This document shows, piece by piece, positions 1 to 8,179 of a stretch of 29,703 nucleotides of DNA. The notes beneath the pieces were generated by a model that was given only the letters and a program-made list of their open reading frames with translations, was not told where the DNA came from and did no database searches. The translations under genes and the position numbers were made by a program. The stretch comes from Clostridium_AI sp002297865 (GTDB lineage Bacteria; Bacillota; Clostridia; Lachnospirales; Lachnospiraceae): assembly GCA_937903005.1 (NCBI GenBank), contig CALFNR010000108.1, positions 1 through 29,703 of the forward strand. Reading direction: 5' to 3'. Each line of letters begins with the position of its first letter. Position 1 is the first letter of the stretch.

Positions 1-1
1 A

Positions 2-148
2 TGGAAGAAATACATAACGGCAGCAGGGAACCATCTCATTGAGTTTATTAATGAGAAAGAAAACGAGTACAGCAGGGCAATGGCAGTGCAGCGCAATATT
101 GAAAAAATTGTAATGCTGACAGACTATAAGCCAGAAGATGAATATTAA
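2..148 (+). CDS. C-terminal end of an unknown phage protein (partial)
   Basis: An open frame enters from the left edge and ends with TAA at 146-148, giving 48 residues rich in Glu, Lys and Asn, ending in ..DYKPEDEY. Its start lies outside the window. It is charged and probably helical, with no motif I recognise. The next gene begins 13 bases after its stop if the ATG at 162 is used, so it is probably the preceding member of the same early phage operon. The frame is clear, but no function can be assigned. Confidence 0.55.
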   Translation, partial: WKKYITAAGNHLIEFINEKENEYSRAMAVQRNIEKIVMLTDYKPEDEY

Positions 149-161
149 GAAAGAGGATAAA

Positions 162-488
162 ATGAGAGGATACCATAAACACCATATTGTGTTTAGGAGC
201 CAAGGGGGATTAGATTTTGATTTAAATTTTGCCTTCTTAACTCCTGAGCAACATAGAGAACTCCATGATAATAACCATGATATGGATTTGAAATTAAAAA
301 AGGAGCTACAGGAAAAATTATTCCAAATATTCAAGAATGATACATATACACTTGAAGAGATTATTGAAGAGCTTGGACTTAAGCGCAAGAAGGCTGAAAA
401 GGCCTTTAAGCGGGTAGACTGCATTGGCGGTGAATACCAGGCTGAAAAAATCGTAAAACGACTGATGGGCGGAAGGTTTTATTTTTAA
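162..488 (+). CDS. small HNH-type nuclease-like protein
   Basis: A 108-residue protein with an HNH-like core near its N-terminus: HKHHIVFRSQGG (residues 5-16), then an Asn in DLNF and QHRELHDN with two further His. This matches the His-His...Asn...His layout of the HNH/ββα-metal fold, which binds a metal ion and cuts DNA. The C-terminal half is helical and resembles a small helix-turn-helix (LEEIIEELGL...KAEKAFKRV). The frame is open from an ATG at 138, but the ATG at 162 is preferred because AAGAGGA precedes it at good spacing and the HNH motif follows directly. It lies just before the partition genes. It could act in phage DNA processing or be a stand-alone homing-type relic. Catalytic activity is not certain because the core is short. 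Confidence 0.6.
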   Translation: MRGYHKHHIVFRSQGGLDFDLNFAFLTPEQHRELHDNNHDMDLKLKKELQEKLFQIFKNDTYTLEEIIEELGLKRKKAEKAFKRVDCIGGEYQAEKIVKRLMGGRFYF

Positions 489-526
489 GGAAGGCGTAGT
501 AATTACTGAGGAAAGAAGGAATTTAG

Positions 527-1336
527 ATGCGGATAGTAAGTATATTAAATCTTAAAGGCGGATGCGGAAAAACATACACTGCAGTGCAGATGGGACACAT
601 CTTGAATACTAGATACGGTGCCAGTGTCTTGCTAGTTGATAATGACAAGCAAGGGAATCTATCGAAGCACATGGAAGTTTACAGAGAAAACACCCAAAGT
701 GGGGTAGCAAAGTTACTTTTAGGGGATAAAGACATTAATTCAATGGGATTAGGTGGATTAAAACAAGTTACAAGTGGATATGCATATCCACTGATGGATA
801 TAGTGGATGCAAACATGAGCTTGTTAACAGCAACATATCAGTTAAGTGGAAAAGCACCGGAAGAACAGTTAAACAGATATTTTCCACTTAGAGCAGCAGT
901 TGCGGAGGATGAAAAGCCATATGACTTTGTAATAATTGACAATCCACCAGATCTAGGACTGAATGTTTTGAATGCATTAGCAGTAAGCGATGATGTTATT
1001 GTTCCTGTAAAAATGGATGCCTGGGCAATAAATGGAATGGATATTATAAGAGACCAGATAGAAGAGATTAAAGAGATTAACGGCAACCTCAATTTTATGG
1101 GTGTGTTGGTTACAATGTACAAGAATAATGATACAAATGTAGAGGGTATAAAGTGTTTAAAGGAAAAGAAGTACAAAATGTTTGATACAGTCATCAGATA
1201 TAGTGAGAAAGCTGATGAAAGTACTTTTTTCGCACCAATAATGGAATATAGCCCAAGAAGCGGAGTAGCAAGAAGCTATAAAAAGTTTGTTAAGGAGTAT
1301 ACGGAAAAGGTAGGTTTTGAGAAAGGAGAACACTAG
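527..1336 (+). CDS. parA: ParA-type partition ATPase
   Basis: A 269-residue deviant-Walker ATPase of the ParA/Soj/MinD class. The P-loop KGGCGKT is at residues 10-16, with the signature Lys of the deviant Walker A. The A' region LLVDNDKQGNLS starts near residue 35, and the Walker B strand FVIIDNPPD is at residues 134-142. ParA proteins bind ATP as a sandwich dimer, coat the nucleoid and move DNA cargo bound by ParB. There is no N-terminal helix-turn-helix, so it belongs to the short Soj-like class. An AAGGA box precedes the ATG. The parB gene follows after two bases. In a phage this pair usually means that the genome can exist, at least for part of its life, as a segregated low-copy plasmid, or that partition genes were retained after integration. 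The function of the pair in this prophage is inferred. Confidence 0.92.
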   Translation: MRIVSILNLKGGCGKTYTAVQMGHILNTRYGASVLLVDNDKQGNLSKHMEVYRENTQSGVAKLLLGDKDINSMGLGGLKQVTSGYAYPLMDIVDANMSLLTATYQLSGKAPEEQLNRYFPLRAAVAEDEKPYDFVIIDNPPDLGLNVLNALAVSDDVIVPVKMDAWAINGMDIIRDQIEEIKEINGNLNFMGVLVTMYKNNDTNVEGIKCLKEKKYKMFDTVIRYSEKADESTFFAPIMEYSPRSGVARSYKKFVKEYTEKVGFEKGEH

Positions 1337-1338
1337 AA

Positions 1339-2751
1339 ATGGCGCCAAAGGGAAAATTCTCATTCAAGGACATTTTAAACGCACAGAATAAAGCTGATAA
1401 AGTCGAGAGCTATACAGAGATCTATCTAAATCCATTTGATGTAAAACCGAGTGAACAAAACTTCTATTCTCAGGATAACATTCAGGAATTAGCAGATAGT
1501 TTTTTAGCAGTAGGGCAGCAGCAGCCTACAGTATTAGCAAGAATAAATGGGGAATATAGAATTGTAAGTGGACATAGACGAAATTTAGCAAATCAAATGT
1601 TGATAGAGCAGGGGCATGAAGAGTTTAAGAATATAAGATACCTGTATAGAGATATGACAGAAGCAACATTTGAATTAAGTCTTTTGGTTGGAAATGCATT
1701 TAACCGGGTATTAACACCTTATGAAAAGGTTGAACAGTCAGAAAGACTTAAGAAAGCACTTATTAGAGCAAAGAATGAAGATGGTCTTGATATTCCAGGA
1801 AAGCTGAGAGATGTTGTTGCAGAGTTGTTAAATGAAAGTCCAACTAATATAGCAAGAATGGACAAAATAAATAGTAGTCTGGGGGAAGAAGCTAAGGAGC
1901 AGTTTAAACAGGGGAACATGGGAATTTCCGCTGCTTACGAAACTTCAAAGCTTCCTCCGGAGAAACAGAAAGAAGTAGCAGCACAGGTGGCATCTGGAAG
2001 TAAGGTCCAGGTAAAAGAGATAGCAGAGAAGATACAGGAGAAAAAGCAGCAGGAAGCAGTAGAGAGAATGGAAAAGGCAGCAGATAGGGCAGAGAAAGCA
2101 CATGATGCAGCAGTGACAGCAGCACAGGCAACGTTACAGGCAGAGAGGGCCGCAGAAAGTGCGGATATGAGTGTCAGCAGTAACATTCAGGAGCAACAGC
2201 AAGAATATATTGTGTCCGATTCGGACACAAGCAGAGGGGAATTATTTGATATGCTTAGGCAGTATCCGGATGCAGATGTTCTTGTAAAGACAAAGGATGG
2301 AATGGATGTTCTAGTAACTGATGTGATTTACCTGGAAGAATACAATACAATCGAGTTAGTAACAAAAGTTCCGTGTACAACATGTACAGCATATGATTCT
2401 ACAAAACAACCAGAGTTGCCAGTTTTGAAAAATAATAACCAGCGAGGAGAGTTTATTGATAGCTACTCATCATGGCCAATCTGGTTTGAGAGTGAGCAGA
2501 CAGGAGAAAGATATTACAGGTACGAACTAGGTAATGGAAGTGCGATAGTAGTAAAGGTCCATAAAAGACACAAACATTATGGCAAGGGAGATATAGAATA
2601 TGGCTCGGAAGCTTATTATCTTACGGGAGTCAATATTACTTTCAATGGCTCTAAAAATATCTATAAACGTAGTAATAATAAAACATTTGCTGAGTGTGCG
2701 ACAAATAAAACTAGTTTAATCGACTATTTGAAAGAGTACCAGAAAGGATAA
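1339..2751 (+). CDS. parB: ParB-like centromere-binding protein with extended C-terminus
   Basis: A 470-residue protein. Residues 28-100 form a ParB/Spo0J N-terminal domain with the nucleotide-binding motif ending in IVSGHRRNLANQ (GHRR at 78-81), which in ParB proteins binds CTP to make a sliding DNA clamp. A helical DNA-binding region with a likely helix-turn-helix follows at about 140-180 (LRDVVAELLNESPTNIARM). Residues about 225-285 are an Ala/Glu/Lys-rich coiled coil or linker. The last 180 residues form an extra domain that ordinary ParB proteins (about 280-300 residues) lack, including a segment like LVKTKDGMDVLVTDVIYLEE, which suggests a small beta domain. It starts two bases after parA. 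A 21-bp perfect palindrome at 2210-2230 lies within the gene at the junction of coiled coil and extra domain and may be the parS site. Confidence 0.88.
   Translation: MAPKGKFSFKDILNAQNKADKVESYTEIYLNPFDVKPSEQNFYSQDNIQELADSFLAVGQQQPTVLARINGEYRIVSGHRRNLANQMLIEQGHEEFKNIRYLYRDMTEATFELSLLVGNAFNRVLTPYEKVEQSERLKKALIRAKNEDGLDIPGKLRDVVAELLNESPTNIARMDKINSSLGEEAKEQFKQGNMGISAAYETSKLPPEKQKEVAAQVASGSKVQVKEIAEKIQEKKQQEAVERMEKAADRAEKAHDAAVTAAQATLQAERAAESADMSVSSNIQEQQQEYIVSDSDTSRGELFDMLRQYPDADVLVKTKDGMDVLVTDVIYLEEYNTIELVTKVPCTTCTAYDSTKQPELPVLKNNNQRGEFIDSYSSWPIWFESEQTGERYYRYELGNGSAIVVKVHKRHKHYGKGDIEYGSEAYYLTGVNITFNGSKNIYKRSNNKTFAECATNKTSLIDYLKEYQKG
2210..2230. promoter_or_regulatory. perfect palindrome inside parB, candidate parS site
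   Basis: Two perfect 10-base arms, TTGTGTCCGA (2210-2219) and its reverse complement (2221-2230), flank a single T at 2220. parS sites bound by ParB are typically 14-20 bp palindromes close to or within the par operon. The classic B. subtilis parS lies inside spo0J (parB) itself, so the position is suggestive. I saw no second copy in this window by eye. That it binds this ParB is an inference. Confidence 0.5.
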
Positions 2752-2754
2752 AGA

Positions 2755-3006
2755 GTGGAAGCAAGAATATTAAGCTATCAGTTATCATTTAAAAAGTTAA
2801 GTAAGGAGCTATATGAGAAAGACAAGATGACATATGAAAAATGTATACAGTTGATCAGACTTAAAGAGTTGCTTGATAAGGGCGGAAAGCTTAGAAGGGC
2901 AAATAAGCCAACAAAGAAGGGAACATTACTCCTGTTTGATGTAGTGAAGGATAGTGATGAGCTGAAAGAGGAACTGGACAAGGTTATAGGAGGTGGAGGA
3001 AGGTGA
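2755..3006 (+). CDS. small phage protein of unknown function
   Basis: An 83-residue protein starting at GTG 2755, three bases after the parB stop. The parB 3' end carries the AAAGGA box that serves as its ribosome binding site. It is strongly charged (Lys/Glu-rich), probably mostly helical, and ends in a Gly-rich tail (IGGGGR). Its last four bases overlap the GTG start of the nuclease-like gene that follows, implying translational coupling. I do not recognise a domain. Confidence 0.65.
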   Translation: MEARILSYQLSFKKLSKELYEKDKMTYEKCIQLIRLKELLDKGGKLRRANKPTKKGTLLLFDVVKDSDELKEELDKVIGGGGR

Positions 3007-3548
3007 ATAGAAAAGAAACCACAAAATTCCTGGGAGATCTCCTGGTGTCTGATCGGTTCGGAGGGATGGGGAAATACTATGCTAGAGAGGTGAGCATTGA
3101 TTATGGCACCAGGGATGCGAAGAGAGTTGATTTTATGCAATTTGAACCGGCAGGGGTTACATCAATCGGCTCAATAGAAAAAGGCATATTCACATGCTAT
3201 GAGATAAAGAGCTGCAAAGAGGATGTATTCAGTGGAAATGGCTTGAACTTCCTGGGAGAAAAGAATTACATAGTAACCACTATGGAATGTTACAAAAGCA
3301 TACAGGAGGATATAAAGAATGGGAAACTGGATGCACATATTGATGAATGTTGCCCAAACTCCTCTCGCTATTATGGAATTATGGTGGCTATTCCAAAGTA
3401 TGCAGAGAAAGTGGCAGAATATGAGAAGCCAACACCGTTGAACCAGGAAGAGAAATGGAAAATTGCGGTGATTCTACCATGCATACAAGGACCGAGAAGG
3501 AGGAGCCTAACAGAGATGCTCTTTTATATGCTCAGAAGCGGAAGGTGA
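3003..3548 (+). CDS. PD-(D/E)XK nuclease-like phage protein (MmcB-like)
   Basis: A 181-residue protein with a restriction-endonuclease-like core: Asp in RVDFMQF (D43), then the strand TCYEIKSCKEDV (E67, K69), which gives the D...ExK signature, followed by GLNFLGEKNYIVTT. This resembles phage proteins annotated as MmcB-family/PD-(D/E)XK, sometimes linked to DNA repair or recombination. Metal-dependent DNA cleavage is the family expectation. The GTG start at 3003 overlaps the preceding stop (GTGA) and has GGAGG just upstream. The C-terminus ends in a basic segment. Recognition rests on the motif and the characteristic LNF.GEKNY segment; substrate and role are unknown. Confidence 0.65.
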   Translation: MNRKETTKFLGDLLVSDRFGGMGKYYAREVSIDYGTRDAKRVDFMQFEPAGVTSIGSIEKGIFTCYEIKSCKEDVFSGNGLNFLGEKNYIVTTMECYKSIQEDIKNGKLDAHIDECCPNSSRYYGIMVAIPKYAEKVAEYEKPTPLNQEEKWKIAVILPCIQGPRRRSLTEMLFYMLRSGR

Positions 3549-3600
3549 TGAGCAGCAGATGGAGAATTTTAAAACTAATAAGAGAAGGGAAGAAAGTAAG

Positions 3601-3984
3601 ATGAATTTAACTTTATGGAGAGGAATATTAGAACCAGTATCGGCAGCAGAGAACAACAAAATTAGCAAACAAAGAGGATGTGTTGTCTTAAACGATGAAA
3701 AATCGGACAGGTTGTATGAAGAAGCGATGGATATTGTTAGAGGAATTGAAATGGATTTTGCAAGTGCAGACAACGGAAAGACATTTTGCATTGCGAATTA
3801 TAAAGACGAGGATAGAGAAAAAATAAAGAAGTTCTTCTACACTATGGAGCAGGATGAAATGTTTGGAACATACATAAATGAATGGGATCGATTCAACGAG
3901 GACTGGGATGCCGACAAGTATGAGCCAGAAGGATGCATTGTTTTCAGCAGGCAAGATATTAAGAATTTAGAAAAGGTGAAATAG
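3601..3984 (+). CDS. acidic hypothetical phage protein
   Basis: A protein of 127 residues from the ATG at 3601 (MNLTLWRGIL). The frame is also open from 3559, but the GAAGGGAAG box before 3601 and the charged, non-conserved look of the extra 14 residues favour 3601. It is Asp/Glu-rich with many Trp, Phe and Tyr in its second half (EWDRFNEDWDADKYEPEG). No membrane segment or known domain is visible. It sits among small early phage genes. Confidence 0.6.
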   Translation: MNLTLWRGILEPVSAAENNKISKQRGCVVLNDEKSDRLYEEAMDIVRGIEMDFASADNGKTFCIANYKDEDREKIKKFFYTMEQDEMFGTYINEWDRFNEDWDADKYEPEGCIVFSRQDIKNLEKVK

Positions 3985-3985
3985 A

Positions 3986-4213
3986 ATGGTAATTTCTAGT
4001 AGAGGAGGTTGGGAGGATTATATTATGGAATCAGGTTGGATAATTAATTTTAAAAATGGTACAAGCGTTATCTTAAATGAAAACGCATATAAGAAGTATC
4101 AGAAGGAAACTCCAAAAAAGGATGTTTCCTCCGAAGAACATTGGTTTATATTAGCGAATGCGATTAAAGAGCATCCAGACTATGATTTGATTGAAATAGA
4201 AAATTTAGTATGA
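3986..4213 (+). CDS. small hypothetical phage protein
   Basis: A 75-residue frame from ATG 3986 (AAAGGTG upstream), or 62 residues from ATG 4025, which has a better GGGAGGAT box. The sequence from 4025 (ESGWIINFKNGTSVILNENAYKK) reads like a small beta-rich domain followed by helices. The choice between the two starts is open; the first is given to avoid truncation. No family is recognised. Confidence 0.55.
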   Translation: MVISSRGGWEDYIMESGWIINFKNGTSVILNENAYKKYQKETPKKDVSSEEHWFILANAIKEHPDYDLIEIENLV

Positions 4214-4232
4214 TAGTAATGAGGTGTGAAGG

Positions 4233-4658
4233 GTGACCAAGGAAGAATTAGACCAATTGCCGGATCTCAGGAAGGAGATCAAGGAACTAGAGGCAAAGAT
4301 TGAGAGATTGAATACAAGAAAGAAGCAGGTGCTTACAGATAAGGTGCAGGCATCTGCAAAAGAGTTTCCATACAATGAAACTCATATCAAGATCCAGGGA
4401 GTTGAGTATATCTCAGATCCGAAAGCCAGGAGGCAGAAAGCTGACAAGGAGAAGTTACTGAAGATCAGAAAGCAGCAGGCGGAGGAGAAAGAGTTGGAAA
4501 TCACTAGATTCATTAACTCAATAGGCAACAGTAGGCTCCGGAGAATAATAGAATACAAGTACATAGAGGGCAAGACATGGGACGAGATTGGAAAAAACAT
4601 CCATTGCGACCGAACCACAGCAGAAAAGATGGTATCAAAATATTTGCGTGAAAATTAA
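4233..4658 (+). CDS. ArpU/RinA-like sigma-region-4 type late transcription activator
   Basis: A 141-residue protein starting at GTG 4233 after GAGGTG. Residues 1-45 are a coiled coil (ELRKEIKELEAKIERLNTRKKQ in its core). The C-terminal 45 residues carry a sigma-70 region 4-like helix-turn-helix (YIEGKTWDEIGKNI then DRTTAEKMVSKYL). Proteins of this shape (ArpU, RinA and related) stand directly before terminase genes in Firmicutes phages and switch on late transcription. Here the late operon starts 135 bases downstream, after a non-coding control region with tandem repeats, which supports that job. Its exact family name is uncertain. Confidence 0.72.
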   Translation: MTKEELDQLPDLRKEIKELEAKIERLNTRKKQVLTDKVQASAKEFPYNETHIKIQGVEYISDPKARRQKADKEKLLKIRKQQAEEKELEITRFINSIGNSRLRRIIEYKYIEGKTWDEIGKNIHCDRTTAEKMVSKYLREN

Positions 4659-4660
4659 AG

Positions 4661-4699
4661 TTTCCCACATTTCCCATTTTTTTATGTTATATTTGTATT
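4661..4699 (+). promoter_or_regulatory. candidate late promoter with tandem TTTCCCA activator repeat
   Basis: TTTCCCA occurs twice in tandem at 4661-4667 and 4670-4676 (9-base period), followed by an AT-rich stretch with a -10-like TATATT at 4688-4693. No TTGACA-like -35 lies 17 bases upstream of that hexamer, as expected for an activator-dependent promoter. It is the only sizeable gap between the putative ArpU-like activator and the packaging genes. Promoter activity and activator binding are inferred. Confidence 0.4.
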
Positions 4700-4743
4700 A
4701 GGTGAAAATTTGTTGGCTTATCCCCAAAATTGATCCTGAGATT

Positions 4744-4772
4744 GAGCATCCTGGCAGCAGGGTGCTCTTTTT
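4744..4772 (+). terminator. intrinsic terminator before the packaging operon
   Basis: A 10-bp stem (GAGCATCCTG with CAGGGTGCTC, one G-T pair), a GCAG tetraloop at 4754-4757, and TTTTT at 4768-4772. It ends the early operon or acts as a read-through control point just before the terminase genes. A related element occurs at 9923-9952. Confidence 0.75.
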
Positions 4773-4793
4773 GTATGCAAAGGAGGGAGATAG

Positions 4794-5039
4794 GTGGGAA
4801 AAATACAACAAAACATAAATAAATTGCTGAAGGCCCTGAGGACTAGAGGCATTGTATACAAGATAAACACTCAACAATTTTACTCAGCAGAGCAAGATAG
4901 GCTCATCACAAAGATGATCCTATGGGAAGATCATCCCAATAGGGATGGAGAAGTGTTTTATAGCAAGGTTGAGATGCTGAAACACCTGGCAGACCGGTGG
5001 AAGGAAGTGAATGAGCATGGAGAAGCCGAGGATGGATGA
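4794..5039 (+). CDS. small protein upstream of terminase
   Basis: An 81-residue protein from GTG 4794 with AGGAGGGA upstream. It reads as a compact alpha/beta protein (YKINTQQFYSAEQDRLITKMI...) with an acidic C-terminus. It overlaps the start of terS by 29 bases. Small proteins of this kind often stand before terS in clostridial phages; no function is known to me. Confidence 0.6.
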   Translation: MGKIQQNINKLLKALRTRGIVYKINTQQFYSAEQDRLITKMILWEDHPNRDGEVFYSKVEMLKHLADRWKEVNEHGEAEDG

Positions 5040-5451
5040 ATTGGCCAAGCTGATGAGCGAAAAGCAAAAGGCATTTTGTGATCGTTACATCACCACACTG
5101 AATGCCACAGAAGCGGCAAAAATGGCCGGATATTCTGAAAAATCAGCAAGAGCCATGGGAAGTGAGAACCTAACAAAACCATACATAAAAGAATATATAG
5201 ATTTGCGGCTTGCGGAACTGGAAGAGAGCAGGGTGGCAGATGCCACAGAGGTGCTGCAATATCTCACAAGGGTGATGAGAGGAGAGGAAAAGGATCAGTT
5301 TGATATGGATGCCTCCCTTCAGGATCGAACCAGGGCAGCAGAGCTCCTGGGAAAGAGATACCGGTTATTTGTTGATAAGCAGGAAATTGATGCAAAAGTG
5401 GAACCGATCACCATTGTGAACGATATACCAAGGAGATCAGATGGAGGTTAG
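5011..5451 (+). CDS. terS: phage terminase small subunit
   Basis: A 146-residue protein with the Terminase_2-type N-terminus: KQKAFCDRYITTLNATEAAKMAGYS (residues 18-42), the helix-turn-helix by which the small subunit recognises the packaging site, then ...ENLTKPYIKEYI. The C-terminal region (ASLQDRTRAAELLGKRYRLF) is the oligomerisation/tail region typical of PBSX/SPP1-like TerS. It forms a ring that hands viral DNA to TerL. The start at 5011 is preceded by GGAAGGAAG. It overlaps terL by 11 bases, consistent with coupled translation. Confidence 0.9.
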   Translation: MSMEKPRMDELAKLMSEKQKAFCDRYITTLNATEAAKMAGYSEKSARAMGSENLTKPYIKEYIDLRLAELEESRVADATEVLQYLTRVMRGEEKDQFDMDASLQDRTRAAELLGKRYRLFVDKQEIDAKVEPITIVNDIPRRSDGG

Positions 5452-6709
5452 GCTCACAGATCTGATTGCTCCGCAATTTTATAATATTCATTGGGATATT
5501 TTGGAGGGAAAACATACCCACTACAAACTGTATGGCGGCAGAGGATCCACTAAATCCTCATTTGTGAGCATTGAGATCATAATGGGGATGATGCAAGCTC
5601 CAAATGCAAATGCAGCCTGCTTCAGAAAAGTTGGAAATACACTTGCAGAGAGCGTATATGAGCAACTATTGTGGGCCATTGATGCCCTGGAAGTTGGACA
5701 TCTTTGGAAGCAGAGCATCTCTCCTCTGAGGCTGACATATAAGCCAACCGGGCAAAGGATTGTATTCAGAGGGTGTGATGATCCGAATAAATCAAAATCA
5801 ATCAAATTGAGGCATGGCTATTTCAAATATATTTGGTATGAAGAGAGAGCAGAATTTGAGGGTGATGAGGATGAAAGAAAGATAAACCAATCTCTGATGC
5901 GTGGTGGAGATAAGTATGTGGTATTTTACACCTGGAACCCACCAAAGAGCCTGAATTGCTGGGTGAATCAAGATGTGCTTCAACAGAGAAATGATACATT
6001 GTGCAGCCATTCCACTTATTTGACAGTGCCAAGGAGTTGGTTGGGAGAGCAATTCTTCATTGAGGCTGAGGAGCTGAAGAAAAGAAAGAGGCTTGCATAC
6101 CGGCATGAGTACCTGGGTGAAGCAATAGGCACCGGCGGCAAAGTATTTGATAATGTGATCCTGAGAGAGATTACGGATGAGGAGATTGCAATATTTGACA
6201 AAATAAAGCAGGGGCTTGACTTTGGATTTGCTGCGGATCCTCTGGCATTTGAGAGAATGCACCTGAACAAAAAACAAAGGCGGCTGTATATTTTTGGTGA
6301 GATTTACAAGGTAAACCTCAAAACAAGAAAAGCGGTGGAAGAGATCCGGAAACTGAACCCTGAGAATCGCATAATAACAGCCGATAGCGAAGAGCCCCGC
6401 TCCATTGCAGCAATGAATGAGTTAGGGCTCAGAGTATATGGAGCAAAGAAAGGCCCTGGTTCAGTAGATTTTGGCATGGCATACCTGAGTGATGAACTGG
6501 ATGAGATTATCATTGATCCAGTAAGGTGCCCAAATGCCGCCAGGGAATTTTCTTCATATGAGCTGGAAAGAGATAAAAATGGAAATTTTAAAGGTTCATA
6601 CCCTGACAAAGATAACCACTCCATTGATGCTGTTAGATATGCAATGGAGGATGAGATGGTTAGAAAGAAGGCAAAGATAAGAAACAAGGCCAAGAGAGGC
6701 CTGAGATAA
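5441..6709 (+). CDS. terL: phage terminase large subunit (PBSX/Terminase_3 family)
   Basis: A 422-residue packaging motor. The ATPase domain has a Walker A-like YGGRGSTKSS at residues 31-40 and a Walker B-like YIWYEERAEF at 130-139. The coupling region is near TWNPPKS (164-170). The RNase H-fold nuclease domain shows Asp residues in GLDFGFAADP (D260), ITADSEEP (D315) and DNHSIDAVRYAMED (from 391). It pumps DNA into the prohead and cuts the concatemer. Length and motif order fit the PBSX-type family, which usually belongs to SPP1-like headful packaging. AAGGAG precedes the start. Confidence 0.95.
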   Translation: MEVRLTDLIAPQFYNIHWDILEGKHTHYKLYGGRGSTKSSFVSIEIIMGMMQAPNANAACFRKVGNTLAESVYEQLLWAIDALEVGHLWKQSISPLRLTYKPTGQRIVFRGCDDPNKSKSIKLRHGYFKYIWYEERAEFEGDEDERKINQSLMRGGDKYVVFYTWNPPKSLNCWVNQDVLQQRNDTLCSHSTYLTVPRSWLGEQFFIEAEELKKRKRLAYRHEYLGEAIGTGGKVFDNVILREITDEEIAIFDKIKQGLDFGFAADPLAFERMHLNKKQRRLYIFGEIYKVNLKTRKAVEEIRKLNPENRIITADSEEPRSIAAMNELGLRVYGAKKGPGSVDFGMAYLSDELDEIIIDPVRCPNAAREFSSYELERDKNGNFKGSYPDKDNHSIDAVRYAMEDEMVRKKAKIRNKAKRGLR

Positions 6710-6716
6710 GGAGGCA

Positions 6717-8174
6717 ATGGAAGTGTATAGATTCACATATCCGGCAGAGAAATTTGATGAGAACAACCTGGATAAAAGAATCATACTCATCCTGGTGCAT
6801 AAGCATGAGGGAATGGTTGGCCGCATGGTAAAGAATTATGAGTATTACAAAGGCCATCACAAGATAGATGCCAGGAAAAGAGATGAGAAAGCTCCAAATA
6901 ACAAAGTGAGCTGTAATCATGCCAAGGATATATCCGATACAGCAACCGGATACTTCATGGGCAACCCAATCACATACTCTAATACTGGAGAGCAGGACAT
7001 TGAGCCATTGCTGGATGCGTTTGATGCTGCCAATGTGGATGATGTGGATGCAGATCTTGCATTGGATATGAGTATATTTGGCTCAGCATATGAGTATGTG
7101 TATATCAAGCAGGGAGAGGCAGTGGTAACATCCAAGGCAATATCCCCAATATCCACATTTATAATTGTGGATGATACCATTGAGGAGAATGAGCTTGCAG
7201 GAGTTTACTACTACAAGAAAAAGAACTCAGTGAAGGATACATATACCTATGTGGCCACAGTATCCACAGCAAACTTCACATACGTGCTCAATATCAATGA
7301 TTCAACATCAGATATAAGCCAGGCGGTGACAGAAACACCGGTAGAGCATTATTTTGGAGAGCCTCAGATCGTTGAGTATTTGAACAACAAGGAAGGCATT
7401 GGAGATTTTGAACAGCAGATTCAGCTCATAGATGCCTATGATACTCTTATGAGTGATCGCATCAATGACAAAGAACAATTCATTGATGCGGTGCTTGTAT
7501 TGTATGGAGCTATCCTGGGAGATGATGAGGAAGAAACCTCAGAGGCACAGAAACAGCTCAGAGAGAATAAGCTCCTGGAACTGCCAGCAGATTCAAAGGC
7601 AGAGTATTTGAGCCGCCAGCTTGATGAGAATGGAGCTGAGGTGCTCAGGAAAGCCATCAAAGAGGATATATACAACTTCTCTCATGTGCCAAACTTCATG
7701 GATGAGAATTTTGCAGGCAATGTGAGCGGTGTGGCAATGGAGTACAAACTCCTGGGCCTGGAAATGATCACAAAAGTGAAAGAGAGGAACTACAAGAAAG
7801 GACTCAGAAAGAGAATCCGATTGTATTGCAATTTCCTGGGAATGAAGGCAATACTCCTGGAAGCAGGAAGTATCATGGCAACATTCAGCAGAGCCCTTCC
7901 TAAAAATCTTCAGGAATTGGCTCAGATTGTGGCCAACCTTCAGAATAATGTTTCCGTAAAAACACTGCTGAAGCTGCTTCCATTTGTGGAAGATCCCGAT
8001 TATGAGATAGAGGAAGTGAAGAAAGAAAAAGATGAAGAAGTGAAGCGGCAGCAGGAGCTTTTCTCTCAGGGCAAAAACACACCACCGGAATTTAATGATG
8101 AAGAAGATGAAGATCCGGCAGTGGATGATCCTGATGATAAAAAACCGGCAGCAGACAAGAAGGCCAAGGAGTGA
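6717..8174 (+). CDS. portal protein (SPP1 gp6-like)
   Basis: A 485-residue protein matching the SPP1 Gp6-like portal family: N-terminal ...HKHEGMVGRMVKNYEYYKGHH, NNKVSCNHAKDISDTATGYFMGNP near residue 65-85, IEYLNN-type helix (IVEYLNNKEGIGDFEQQI) near 220, and a highly acidic C-terminal tail (Asp/Glu-rich, residues 440-485). Twelve copies form the ring through which TerL loads DNA and to which the neck attaches. AAGGAGG precedes the ATG, eight bases after terL. The usual SPP1-type order terS-terL-portal-minor head is kept. Confidence 0.93.
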   Translation: MEVYRFTYPAEKFDENNLDKRIILILVHKHEGMVGRMVKNYEYYKGHHKIDARKRDEKAPNNKVSCNHAKDISDTATGYFMGNPITYSNTGEQDIEPLLDAFDAANVDDVDADLALDMSIFGSAYEYVYIKQGEAVVTSKAISPISTFIIVDDTIEENELAGVYYYKKKNSVKDTYTYVATVSTANFTYVLNINDSTSDISQAVTETPVEHYFGEPQIVEYLNNKEGIGDFEQQIQLIDAYDTLMSDRINDKEQFIDAVLVLYGAILGDDEEETSEAQKQLRENKLLELPADSKAEYLSRQLDENGAEVLRKAIKEDIYNFSHVPNFMDENFAGNVSGVAMEYKLLGLEMITKVKERNYKKGLRKRIRLYCNFLGMKAILLEAGSIMATFSRALPKNLQELAQIVANLQNNVSVKTLLKLLPFVEDPDYEIEEVKKEKDEEVKRQQELFSQGKNTPPEFNDEEDEDPAVDDPDDKKPAADKKAKE

Positions 8175-8179
8175 TATAG

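Noticed and set aside
527..2751. Window is a free plasmid or phage-plasmid because of ParAB
   Set aside because: The right side runs into miaB and a two-component system after a probable attachment site, so the element is integrated here; partition genes may still matter after excision.
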